Shown in pieces: positions 26,001 to 32,825 of a DNA stretch of 32,825 nt. Source of the DNA: a bacterium (GTDB lineage: Bacteria > Bdellovibrionota > Bacteriovoracia > Bacteriovoracales > Bacteriovoracaceae); NCBI GenBank assembly GCA_030425045.1, contig JAUHVL010000033.1:1-32825 (forward strand), in the 5' to 3' direction. The translations under genes and the position numbers were made by a program. The stretch's first letter is position 1. Each line of letters begins with the position of its first letter. Below the pieces are notes generated by a model. The model did not search any database, had not been told where the DNA came from, and saw only the letters and a list, made by a program, of their open reading frames with translations.

Positions 26001-26918
26001 CTAGTAAGGCAATTTACTGATTGGGCTATCCGTAAATTGTTTTCGCCGCTTGTCGTATTGCTGTGTTGTTTTGACGCTTGAGTGATTGACTTCTCGTGCG
26101 ACATTGTAGATGTCGACACCGGCATCAAGCAGTTCGCTGATAAAAGTGGCCCTTGCTGAGTGAGGGGAGATTTTAAAATTAAGGCCTATTTTTTTTCCAT
26201 AGTGATCAAGAATTTCATTAATTGTTTTTGGGTTGAGTGGTTTGTTTAAATTTTTTGGATTTGCAGGGTTTTTCGTAGGTTGAAATAACCAATCTTCCGG
26301 TTGGTGTTCACGACCTTTTTCTTTCATCCAAAAAAAATACTGACCAAGAGATTCTATCGCCTTTGGATGCAGAAGTTTTTGTCCAACTTTTCCACCTTTT
26401 CCTTGGAACTCGATAACATGATAATCGTTAATCACACGATAGTTTTTAAATTTTAAATTGAGTATTTCTGATTTCCTAAGCCCCGTTGTAAAAAATGTTA
26501 TTAAAAGCGCTCGATGTAAAAAGCGGCTATCGTTTTCTTTGCTTTCGATCGCAGCAAAAAGCTCTTCGACTTGTTCTTTGTTAAGGGCCTGAGTTGGTTT
26601 TTTTACTTCTCTTCGAGGGCGTTTAATTGAAGTTGCGGGATTACTATCGTACTCACCAAGTTCAACTAGAAAATCAAAATAGCTTGAGATCGCCGCGAGT
26701 TTTCTGGCAATGGTTTTGGGAGCACTTGGGCCACCATCTGGTGCCCCCGCTTCAGCTAAAAAATTACGATAATCGACAATTTGATGTCTTTCTATCTTTT
26801 TTGAGTTTGGAAATTGTTCATGGATAAATTGAAAGAACTTTTTTAAATCAATAGCGTAAGAACGACGGGTATGTTCCGAGGTAAAATTTTTAAAAAATTC
26901 TTCATGAATTTTAGTCAC
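26001..26918 (-). CDS. Tyrosine recombinase, XerC/XerD-like
   Basis: This site-specific recombinase has all the catalytic residues of the family: R148 (TTGLRKSEIL), a lysine in GKGGKV (174 or 177), H253 and R256 (SPHSARATF), H279 (VNHSS) and the nucleophile Y288 (TTQQYDKR). The N-terminal SAM-like core-binding domain covers about 1-100. At 305 residues it is the usual XerC/D size. The start is GTG 26918; an in-frame stop lies just upstream and the Shine-Dalgarno is weak. It follows dapD by 41 bases on the same strand with no clear terminator between, so it may share the dap transcript. Chromosome dimer resolution is the likely job; an integrase is less likely as no mobile-element genes are near. 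Confidence 0.88.
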   Translation of the reverse strand: MTKIHEEFFKNFTSEHTRRSYAIDLKKFFQFIHEQFPNSKKIERHQIVDYRNFLAEAGAPDGGPSAPKTIARKLAAISSYFDFLVELGEYDSNPATSIKRPRREVKKPTQALNKEQVEELFAAIESKENDSRFLHRALLITFFTTGLRKSEILNLKFKNYRVINDYHVIEFQGKGGKVGQKLLHPKAIESLGQYFFWMKEKGREHQPEDWLFQPTKNPANPKNLNKPLNPKTINEILDHYGKKIGLNFKISPHSARATFISELLDAGVDIYNVAREVNHSSVKTTQQYDKRRKQFTDSPISKLPY

Positions 26919-26959
26919 ACCATTATTTTAAACGCTGTCGAATAAAGTACAAGCTTTTT

Positions 26960-27706
26960 TTATCTAAGAAAACTCTCGAGCTCTAGTGAGCCTTCTGATT
27001 TTTCATCACGGTATTTAATAATAATAGCGCAATTTAAAGCGAGACCTTGTTGTGAGGCCCATGGAAGTCTTTCAGCGTTGATTGGTCGAGACCCTGGAAC
27101 GACGACAGCATCAGCGGGGATGTCTTCGCCACGACCAAGCATTTTTTCGTTTACAGCATCAAAAACCGGGACACCTTGAGAGAGAATGACTCCAGGAGCG
27201 ATAACAGCACGTTCACCAACTTTGATTCCTTCGACAATGACTGAACCAGCACCGATAAAAGCATTATCTTCGATGATGACGGGAGCTTGTCCGATAGGCT
27301 CTAAAACTCCACCTATTTGTACACCGGCCGATAGGTGAACATTTTTACCAATTTGCGCACATGAACCAACGAGAGCGTGACTATCAACCATTGAGCCTTC
27401 GTCAACATAGGCGCCGATATTAATATATGCCGGAGGCATAATGATAACACCAGGAGCGACATAACTTCCTGTTCTAACAGAGCTACCACCAGGAACCATT
27501 CTGATTTTATCTTCAGGTGTAAACTCTCTTGCTGGTAAATTATGTTTATCAACAAATCCACCATCAAAAGTTTTTAACTCACCGGCCTTGAAGGCCTCGA
27601 GAATTCCTTTTTTAACTTCAGTATTAACAACCCATTCACCGCCTTTTTTCTCAGCAGCTCTTAGGGTTCCATTTTCTAAATTTTGTAATGTTTCTTGCCA
27701 GCTCAT
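26960..27706 (-). CDS. dapD: Tetrahydrodipicolinate N-succinyltransferase (DapD)
   Basis: This enzyme adds succinyl from succinyl-CoA to tetrahydrodipicolinate in the succinylase branch of the diaminopimelate/lysine pathway. After a helical N-terminal domain it shows left-handed beta-helix hexapeptide repeats from about residue 75 to 185. Family signatures are MPPAYINIGAYVDEGSMVDS, AQIGKNVHLSAGVQIGGVLEP, EDNAFIGAGS and VVVPGSRP. At 248 residues it is shorter than E. coli DapD (274), mainly at the N-terminus. AAGGA precedes the ATG. It lies 15 bases after dapA in the dapB-dapA-dapD order. Confidence 0.95.
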   Translation of the reverse strand: MSWQETLQNLENGTLRAAEKKGGEWVVNTEVKKGILEAFKAGELKTFDGGFVDKHNLPAREFTPEDKIRMVPGGSSVRTGSYVAPGVIIMPPAYINIGAYVDEGSMVDSHALVGSCAQIGKNVHLSAGVQIGGVLEPIGQAPVIIEDNAFIGAGSVIVEGIKVGERAVIAPGVILSQGVPVFDAVNEKMLGRGEDIPADAVVVPGSRPINAERLPWASQQGLALNCAIIIKYRDEKSEGSLELESFLR

Positions 27707-27721
27707 TTTTTATTTTCCTTT

Positions 27722-28612
27722 TTATTTATTTTTAAACCAGTTTTTTACCCAAGTATTGGCCTCAAGTTGATTTTGACAACTGGCCAAATCTTCATGGGTA
27801 AGGGGTAGTTTTAATAATGGTGTAGAGATCAGCCCAAGTTCATTCATTAATACTTTTGCAGGGATGGGGTTACTTACTTCAAAAAGAGAGTTACAGGCAT
27901 CTTCCCATCCTTTGATCTCTTCATTACTGAGAGAATTATTTAAACATGCTTTGGTATAGGCATGAGTTTCCTCTGGCCAGACATTCGATGCAACACTGAC
28001 CAGACCCACGCAACCAAGAGGAGCGAAGTCAGGTGTCAGGGCATCGTCACCACTATAAACTCTTGGAGAACTTCCGGCGGCACTTACATATTGTTTAAAG
28101 TCATCAGTTGATCCCGATGCTTCTTTTACGCCCCAGAAGTTTTGATGTGACGACAATTCTTTAACCACATCAAAACCTAGTTTTTTTCCAGTTCTACTGG
28201 GAACGTTATAAAGCATTACTGGTTTTTTTGCTGTATCCATTAGTGTTTTAAACCACGCCACTTGTCCTTTTGACTCAGGCTTTGAGTAAAGTGGTGTCAC
28301 CATTAAATAACAATCAATATTTTTTGTATTTAAAAACTCAACCCATTCTGTGGTTGCCTCTAACTCGTGACCACCAACCCCGGCCATAAGGGGAGCACTT
28401 AAGTTTTGATCGTGAACAAAAGAGATGATTTCTTTTTTTGTTTTAGTTGAAAGGTTTAATGATTCTCCCGTGCTTCCTAGAATTAAAATTCCGTTACCTG
28501 CCTCTTGTTGTAAGTTAAGAAGTTTTTTTAGAGATTCGTAGTCCACATCACCGTTTTCCAAAAAGGGAGTAATAAGTGCTGTCCAAAGGGGAGTCGAATT
28601 AATGTCTTTCAT
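27722..28612 (-). CDS. dapA: 4-Hydroxy-tetrahydrodipicolinate synthase (DapA)
   Basis: This enzyme condenses pyruvate with aspartate semialdehyde. The Schiff-base lysine is K163 (GVKEASGS). Y135 and R140 are in YNVPSRTG, and S47-T48 in GSTGE form the proton relay with Y109. The 296-residue length and TIM-barrel layout are standard. Its ATG overlaps the dapB stop by four bases (ATGA), so translation is coupled. Its substrate comes from the divergently encoded Asd. Whether lysine inhibits it cannot be read with confidence. Confidence 0.95.
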   Translation of the reverse strand: MKDINSTPLWTALITPFLENGDVDYESLKKLLNLQQEAGNGILILGSTGESLNLSTKTKKEIISFVHDQNLSAPLMAGVGGHELEATTEWVEFLNTKNIDCYLMVTPLYSKPESKGQVAWFKTLMDTAKKPVMLYNVPSRTGKKLGFDVVKELSSHQNFWGVKEASGSTDDFKQYVSAAGSSPRVYSGDDALTPDFAPLGCVGLVSVASNVWPEETHAYTKACLNNSLSNEEIKGWEDACNSLFEVSNPIPAKVLMNELGLISTPLLKLPLTHEDLASCQNQLEANTWVKNWFKNK

Positions 28613-29292
28613 AAAATTGCCTTTTTTGCGATATCTTCAAAGTGGTGAAGGCCAGCTTCGAGTGAATTATTTTTTAAATACTGGGCGCCCCAAATAGCGC
28701 CAGCAGCAAAGATCTTGCGATCCAAAGCTTTGTGATTGAGCTCAATGGTTTCAAAGGGAGTTTTTAATGTAAGGTAATGCTCTCCTACCACATCTCCTGT
28801 TCTTTCTGCTGTGATCTCAGCGTCTAGACCAAGCCAGTCTCGCCATTTAATGGCCGTACCACTTGGAGAATCAATTTTTTTAGTGTGATGAATATCGTGA
28901 ATAGAAAATTCAAACTGATCAAATAAGTTTTTTGTTTTAGACAAGGTCGAAATCATTGCATGAACTAAATTCATGCCAAGAGCAAAATTGTGACCATGAA
29001 TCCATGAGAGATTATTCTCCTTAAGTTTTGTGAGCTTTTCTTCAGGCCAATCAAAGCCCGTTGCACCAATAACCATGGGGAGTTTTGCCTCGATTAAGGT
29101 ATCTGCAATCTCCAAAAAATTTTCTCCTGTTAGAAAGCAAATACCAATATCACATTGGGCAAGTTTGTCTAAAGTAACAGGGTTGGAGGTTGAAAAAACT
29201 TCATGTGGCAATGATTTCTCTGTGGCAAGTTCGATGACTTTAGAACCGGTTTTTCCTCTACCGATAATGGCCAATTTTTCTATATTCTTCAT
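28609..29292 (-). CDS. dapB: 4-Hydroxy-tetrahydrodipicolinate reductase (DapB), short form
   Basis: This enzyme reduces the DapA product with NAD(P)H. The N-terminal Rossmann motif is IIGRGKTGSKV (GxGxxG). The substrate-binding and catalytic part is DIHHTKKIDSPSGTA (H135/H136, K139), with GHNFALGMN before it. I start at ATG 29292; a GTG at 29319 would add nine residues but has no better ribosome site. The product is about 227 residues against 273 in E. coli, with the missing part mainly between the Rossmann motif and GATGF. It is the first gene of the dap operon, divergent from asd. Confidence 0.92.
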   Translation of the reverse strand: MKNIEKLAIIGRGKTGSKVIELATEKSLPHEVFSTSNPVTLDKLAQCDIGICFLTGENFLEIADTLIEAKLPMVIGATGFDWPEEKLTKLKENNLSWIHGHNFALGMNLVHAMISTLSKTKNLFDQFEFSIHDIHHTKKIDSPSGTAIKWRDWLGLDAEITAERTGDVVGEHYLTLKTPFETIELNHKALDRKIFAAGAIWGAQYLKNNSLEAGLHHFEDIAKKAIL

Positions 29293-29320
29293 TTTTGTAA
29301 AGTAACTTTTTGAAAGCACC

Positions 29321-29348
29321 TTGCCAATATAAATAAATTGATTATGAT
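29321..29348 (+). promoter_or_regulatory. Putative asd promoter
   Basis: TTGCCA (29321-29326) and TATGAT (29343-29348, five of six matches) lie 16 bases apart. The expected start near 29355 leaves a leader of about 23 bases that includes AGAGG before the asd ATG. This is a sequence match only. Confidence 0.4.
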
Positions 29349-29377
29349 GCAGAAAATTAAAAAAAGAGGTTAAGTTT

Positions 29378-30442
29378 ATGAGTAAATCACTGGGGTTAAT
29401 AGGATGGAGAGGAATGGTTGGCCAAGTCTTGGTTGATCGTATGAAAGCAGAAGGTGATTTTAAGAAGTTTAAATCTCATTTCTTTTCGACTTCTCAAGCT
29501 GGTGAATCAGCTCCAGAACTCGCGGATCATAAAACGTTATTAGATGCTTACGATAAAAAAGCTCTCTCTGATATGGATATTATCATTAGTTGTCAGGGAG
29601 GAGATTATACAAAAGAAGTCTATGGTGCTCTTAGAGAATCTGGTTGGAATGGGTATTGGATTGATGCCGCTTCGGCGTTACGAATGGATGAATCAAGTTG
29701 TCTTGTACTAGATCCTGTCAATCGATCTGTCATTGATAAGGCCCTTAATGATGGAGTAAAAACATTTGTTGGAGCGAACTGTACCGTTAGTCTTTTATTG
29801 ATGGGTCTTTCTGGACTTTTTAACGAAGGGCTTGTGAACTGGATATCAACCATGAGTTATCAGGCCATTAGTGGCTCTGGAGCGAGGGCCGTAGAAGAAT
29901 ACGCTAAACAAATTAAAGAAGTTGGTGTGCAGATAAACGAAAAGTCGGCAATGGAGATTATTAATCATAATAATTTTTCTATGACTGAAGATGTGATTGG
30001 TGCCAAGCTCATGGCCGGACTCATTCCTTGGATTGATTCAGAGGTTGAGGGTGGTCAAACCAGAGAAGAGTGGAAAGCATCTGTAGAGGCCAGTAAAATT
30101 TTAGGTCATCAAATTGATATCGATGGAACTTGTGTAAGGGTAGGAAGTTTGAGATCTCACGCACAGGCCTTGACATTAAAACTTAATAAATCGGTAGAGC
30201 TTTCAACAATTGAAAATCTTATCGGTGAGGCCCATCAATGGGTAGAGTTAGTAGAAAATTCTCCAGAACAAACAAAAGCGAAACTTAATCCGCACTATAC
30301 GTCAGGTACATTAAATGTAGCAGTCGGAAGAGTGAGAATGTTAAAAATTGGTAATGAGAATTTATTGAATATTTTTACCCTTGGGGATCAATTACTTTGG
30401 GGTGCTGCTGAACCATTACGTAGAATGTTGAGTATAATTTAA
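29378..30442 (+). CDS. asd: Aspartate-semialdehyde dehydrogenase
   Basis: This enzyme makes aspartate semialdehyde from aspartyl phosphate, the branch point to lysine/diaminopimelate, threonine and methionine. The NADP motif is GLIGWRGMVGQ (6-16). The catalytic C135 in VGANCTVSLL has the same number as in E. coli. R254 and H261 in RVGSLRSHAQ are the substrate and base residues. At 354 residues it belongs to the Gram-negative Asd type (E. coli 367). AGAGG stands eight bases before the ATG. It is divergent from dapB across 85 bases, so the four dap/asd genes could be regulated from one region. Confidence 0.96.
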   Translation: MSKSLGLIGWRGMVGQVLVDRMKAEGDFKKFKSHFFSTSQAGESAPELADHKTLLDAYDKKALSDMDIIISCQGGDYTKEVYGALRESGWNGYWIDAASALRMDESSCLVLDPVNRSVIDKALNDGVKTFVGANCTVSLLLMGLSGLFNEGLVNWISTMSYQAISGSGARAVEEYAKQIKEVGVQINEKSAMEIINHNNFSMTEDVIGAKLMAGLIPWIDSEVEGGQTREEWKASVEASKILGHQIDIDGTCVRVGSLRSHAQALTLKLNKSVELSTIENLIGEAHQWVELVENSPEQTKAKLNPHYTSGTLNVAVGRVRMLKIGNENLLNIFTLGDQLLWGAAEPLRRMLSII

Positions 30443-30530
30443 AAAAACACTACTGCTTCGCAGATTCCTGAGCTTCAATATCTATATTAACATCCTATTA
30501 AAGGTACTTTCTTATTAGAAAAATCTCATA

Positions 30531-30554
30531 GAAAAAGCCGATCATTGATCGGCT
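30531..30554 (-). terminator. Rho-independent terminator of the gene at 30590
   Basis: AGCCGATC and GATCGGCT form a perfect eight-pair stem with an ATT loop. On the minus strand it is followed by TTTTTC, so it should end the 30590-30880 transcript. On the plus strand, after asd, the tail is TCTCTTA, so it would be weaker there. Confidence 0.8.
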
Positions 30555-30589
30555 CTCTTAAAAAGAATAAAGGGTGGGTGGTTATTCTT

Positions 30590-30880
30590 TTATAGCTTAC
30601 TCGCTAAATCGAGATAATCTTTATTAGTTGGATCTGCCATCAGCTTTTCGTACTCATGGGCCCAGTATTCATCTTCAGCCGTAAAAGAGGCGATATTTCG
30701 ATAATTGGCCAGGTCCTTTCTCAATTGCCTTGATTGTGAAATCAACGTTTCAATCTCTTCAGCGTTTTGCTTTTGATAGATATCGCTTGGTAGTTTTCCG
30801 AAGTTTTCATAGTCGTAGGCCAAAGCTTTTGCCGACATTATTATAAGTAGAGTAGTGGTGATTAATTTTAGTGTTTTCAT
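30590..30880 (-). CDS. Small secreted helical protein, unknown function
   Basis: This 96-residue protein starts with a signal peptide (about 1-21, cleavage after ALA). The mature 75 residues are charged and mostly helical, without cysteine and without a family I recognise. A strong Shine-Dalgarno (GGGAGGT) lies four bases from the ATG. A perfect -10 box (TATAAT) stands 48 bases upstream and a good terminator follows, so it looks like a well-expressed single-gene unit. Location in the periplasm or outside is inferred from the signal peptide. Confidence 0.72.
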   Translation of the reverse strand: MKTLKLITTTLLIIMSAKALAYDYENFGKLPSDIYQKQNAEEIETLISQSRQLRKDLANYRNIASFTAEDEYWAHEYEKLMADPTNKDYLDLASKL

Positions 30881-30927
30881 GATACCTCCCTTGGTCTTAA
30901 CCGGATCATTCCTAGATCCTTAAGTGC

Positions 30928-30933
30928 ATTATA
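30928..30933 (-). promoter_or_regulatory. Putative -10 box for the gene at 30590
   Basis: TATAAT on the minus strand matches the consensus exactly, but no good -35 is found at 16-18 bases. A small inverted repeat (GGATC at 30903-30907 and GATCC at 30915-30919) lies between it and the start codon, in the presumed leader. Confidence 0.35.
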
Positions 30934-31007
30934 GGACAGAAACCCTTCAAATCCCTCACAACTTAATCTTACAACAAAATACCAGTAATTTTTACAACAG
31001 GACTAGA

Positions 31008-31035
31008 TTGACACCATTTTTCATGGCAATTTGAT
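31008..31035 (+). promoter_or_regulatory. Putative promoter of the gene at 31077
   Basis: TTGACA (31008-31013) is a perfect -35. TTTGAT (31030-31035) is a four-of-six -10 after a 16-base spacer. The start would fall near 31042, giving a leader of about 35 bases with GGGGG before the ATG. Confidence 0.4.
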
Positions 31036-31076
31036 CAGGCTTTTAGCATTTAAGTATTCAGATTTGGGGGAAAATC

Positions 31077-31331
31077 ATGAAACGTTTTCAGTTTGGGGCA
31101 TTACTTATTTTAATTTTCTGTTTTCTAGTTGAGATCAAAGCAAGTGAAGAAGTATCAAAATGTAATGTCATTCCACAGGTGACGACAACCGCCGACGGTG
31201 GAGAAATCAAATTTAGAATCGTAAAAGATCAAACAGACCTTAATGTTCTCGATAATATTGAAGCAGCAATCAATGTTGCTTGTAATATGCAAAAAAACAA
31301 CGAGTGCTTTTACTCAAGCGAATGTAAGTAA
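31077..31331 (+). CDS. Small secreted cysteine-containing protein
   Basis: This 84-residue protein has a signal peptide (about 1-23, cleavage after KAS or so). The mature part of about 60 residues has four cysteines (29, 69, 77, 83), enough for two disulfides, three of them packed at the C-terminus. The middle (GGEIKFRIVKDQTDLNVLDNI) looks beta then helix. GGGGG lies six bases before the ATG. No family is recognised. It stands alone with its own likely promoter. Confidence 0.7.
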   Translation: MKRFQFGALLILIFCFLVEIKASEEVSKCNVIPQVTTTADGGEIKFRIVKDQTDLNVLDNIEAAINVACNMQKNNECFYSSECK

Positions 31332-31482
31332 AAATCAATATCAAAAATTTAATCAGTTTTTACCACGCTTTAAACTCTTAATATTTAAAGACTCTCTTTA
31401 AGACAGCTTTTTTACGCCATCTTTTGAAGGCATGTATACTTGCCAAATTTTGTGGTCACTAAAGTTTAAACAGTAATCACAT

Positions 31483-31519
31483 AAGTAATGAGAATTGCTC
31501 TTCTCCGTGCAATTCACTT
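31483..31519. other. Hairpin-forming inverted repeat upstream of the repeat-protein gene
   Basis: GAATTGC (31492-31498) and GCAATTC (31509-31515) pair perfectly around a ten-base loop. Outside, AAGT (31483-31486) can pair with ACTT (31516-31519) across a five-base bulge. It lies 64 bases before the ATG at 31583. It could be a leader structure or an operator; there is no T run for a terminator. The rest of the 251-base gap (31332-31582) shows only CTTTAAA/TTTAAAG arms (31368-31390), a weak possible terminator of the preceding gene. Confidence 0.35.
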
Positions 31520-31582
31520 AAGTATTTTCTTAACTTAGCCGATAATCAGACGTGTAGATTTATCTTTTCTAAGGAAAATTTT

Positions 31583-32825
31583 ATGTATCGTAGTTCAAAA
31601 AACTATTTGATTACTTTTCTTATTACATGTCTTTTTATTCAAGGGCAGGCTTTTTCAAGGGTTGATACAGGTCAGTCTCTTCAAGAGTATTACCGCGAAA
31701 TGGGAGTTGATTATTTTCAATTAACACCTCCAGAAAGACAATTAATTGATAATTTTTTAAGTCGAAATAATGGTAGCCCAACTGGTATCGGTTCTGTACT
31801 TGAAAGTATTAATTACGAAAGAGCACAAAATAATCAACCTCTTTATTCTCATCCTCGTTATGAGGTGAGAGAAGTTAACGGTGCGATGATCATTAGAGAT
31901 CCCGCCCTTGATGCCAGAAGAAGAGAATATCGTTTATCTGATATTGCCCGACAAGAAGCGGATATCATGGCCTTAGAAGATAGAATTGTTGGTGGCAACC
32001 TCTCTGAAGTGGCAAGACAACAAGATGAAAGAAGATTAGCTGAACTCATGGCCAATGCAGAGGCCAGAAGAAATACTGGTGCGGCCGATAACCCAGACGC
32101 GGCCAATGCGGCAAGGATCAATGCCAATAATCAACGTATTCAAGAATTAAGAGACTCATTATTAGATGTCGAAAATGGATCTCGTGAAGGAGATATTAGA
32201 GATGAAATTGCTCGATTAGAGGCCGATAATACAAGAATTCAAAACACAATGTTTGGTGATCTTGAAAATCGCGCTTTTGGTGGAGGTGACACAACAACGC
32301 CAACGCAAACAGCAGGTAATAGAAATAATCCCGATAGTTCAGATGCAGCTAGATTAAATGCCAATAGTCAAAGAATTAGAGAATTAGAGGACTCACTTTT
32401 AGATGTAGAAAATGCACCGAGAGAAGATGAGATCAGAGCAGAGATAAGTCGTTTACAACAAGACAATGACAATATTCGTGCTGATATGTTTACAAGATTA
32501 GAATCGAGGGCAGATGATGAAGCAGAGAGAGCAAGAATTAGAGAACTGGCCCTTTCGGGAAGACAACGAGCTGAAGCTGAAAGTAGAAGACTACAAGAAT
32601 TAAATAGAATTCGCGAGCGATCTCCTGATCAAATTGATGCTGAAAGAATCAATGCTAATAACCAAAGAATTTTAGAACTTCAGGCGCAAGCCAATGACCC
32701 CAGAAATGCAGATAGGGTAGGGGCCATTAACGCTGAAATTGCTAGAATTGAACAAGATACAACAGACACTCAAAATAGAATGTTTGCTCGATTAGAAAAC
32801 ACAGCAGATGCTGAAGCAGAAAGAG
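31583..32825 (+). CDS. Secreted coiled-coil repeat protein (3' end beyond the window)
   Basis: The frame is open from ATG 31583 to the right edge (414 codons so far). AAGGA lies seven bases before the ATG. A signal peptide covers about residues 1-24 (cleavage near QAFS). Residues 25-110 look globular and aromatic-rich. From about 115 the sequence is Arg/Glu/Ala/Asn-rich, strongly helical and probably coiled coil. It contains three imperfect repeats of about 63 residues (170-233, 249-312, 348-410). Their core is A-A-R-(I/L)-N-A-N-(N/S)-Q-R-I, followed by an EL segment, AEIARLE-like and MF-x-x-LE segments. Residues 155-170 and 232-250 act as Gly/Asn/Thr-rich linkers. No known family is recognised; a structural or surface fibre role is inference. 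Confidence 0.8.
   Translation, partial: MYRSSKNYLITFLITCLFIQGQAFSRVDTGQSLQEYYREMGVDYFQLTPPERQLIDNFLSRNNGSPTGIGSVLESINYERAQNNQPLYSHPRYEVREVNGAMIIRDPALDARRREYRLSDIARQEADIMALEDRIVGGNLSEVARQQDERRLAELMANAEARRNTGAADNPDAANAARINANNQRIQELRDSLLDVENGSREGDIRDEIARLEADNTRIQNTMFGDLENRAFGGGDTTTPTQTAGNRNNPDSSDAARLNANSQRIRELEDSLLDVENAPREDEIRAEISRLQQDNDNIRADMFTRLESRADDEAERARIRELALSGRQRAEAESRRLQELNRIRERSPDQIDAERINANNQRILELQAQANDPRNADRVGAINAEIARIEQDTTDTQNRMFARLENTADAEAER
32090..32812 (+). repeat. Three imperfect coding repeats of about 190 bases
   Basis: The units are 32090-32281, 32327-32518 and 32624-32812, all in frame within the repeat protein. Units one and two share the run SLLDVEN and the NP(D)-x-x-DAARxNAN opening. 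Unit three has diverged in its middle. Spacing between units is 237 and 297 bases, because the linkers differ in length. More units may lie past the edge. Confidence 0.75.

Noticed and set aside
26001-26918. Integrase marking a genomic island
   Set aside because: It is flanked by housekeeping dap and nrd genes with no tRNA, direct repeats or cargo genes in view.
31858-32127. Minus-strand Leu/Ala/Ser-rich reading opposite the repeat protein
   Set aside because: It is a shadow of the Arg/Glu/Ala-rich repeat gene, which has the signal peptide and ribosome site.
32090-32812. Regular repeats as a CRISPR array
   Set aside because: They are long, imperfect and in frame within an open coding sequence; spacers also code.

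Overview
The window is a stretch of bacterial chromosome, AT-rich (by eye roughly 35-37% GC), densely packed and made mostly of housekeeping gene clusters. The gene set suggests a Gram-negative of the Bdellovibrionota, Bacteriovorax/Halobacteriovorax type: a menaquinone pathway, class I lysyl-tRNA synthetase, a eukaryote-like class Ia ribonucleotide reductase, a PilZ (c-di-GMP) protein, secreted serine proteases and many small secreted proteins. The taxon is inferred from gene content and was not tested against a database. I found no rRNA, tRNA, CRISPR, insertion sequence or prophage.

Layout. (1) 1-5852, plus strand: purine operon purL (apparently a PurS-PurL fusion cut by the left edge), purQ, purH, purM, tightly coupled by TAATG overlaps. 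(2) 5907-7586, plus: a PilZ protein and two small secreted proteins. (3) 7579-12909, minus: menaquinone operon menG(ubiE)-menF-menD-menA-menC, divergent from a polyprenyl diphosphate synthase (13055-14017, plus) that probably makes the quinone side chain; menB and menE are not here. (4) 14014-17420, minus: class I lysS, an M24B aminopeptidase (pepP-like) and a four-cysteine secreted protein. (5) 17520-18118, plus: a one-helix membrane protein and a VOC-like protein. (6) 18266-21869, plus: a secreted trypsin-like protease, a secreted subtilisin with a Gly/Cys-rich stretch, helix and basic cluster at its C-terminus, and a DUF2817 zinc carboxypeptidase-like protein whose start lies inside the subtilisin gene. 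(7) 21870-22245: a non-coding stretch with extensive RNA-like pairing, closed by a bidirectional terminator. (8) 22246-25619, minus: nrdB-nrdA. (9) 26001-29292, minus: dapB-dapA-dapD and then a tyrosine recombinase; asd is divergent (29378-30442, plus), so four lysine/diaminopimelate steps sit together. (10) 30590 to the end: two small secreted proteins facing away from each other, and the first 414 codons of a secreted coiled-coil repeat protein that runs off the right edge.

Most enzymes are ordinary and intact at their catalytic residues. The parts that known families explain least are the structured intergenic element at about 21881-22102, the repeat protein at 31583-32825, the subtilisin C-terminus with its overlapping downstream gene, and the cysteine-containing small secreted proteins. 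I did not find a clear new multi-gene system; these are the best leads.
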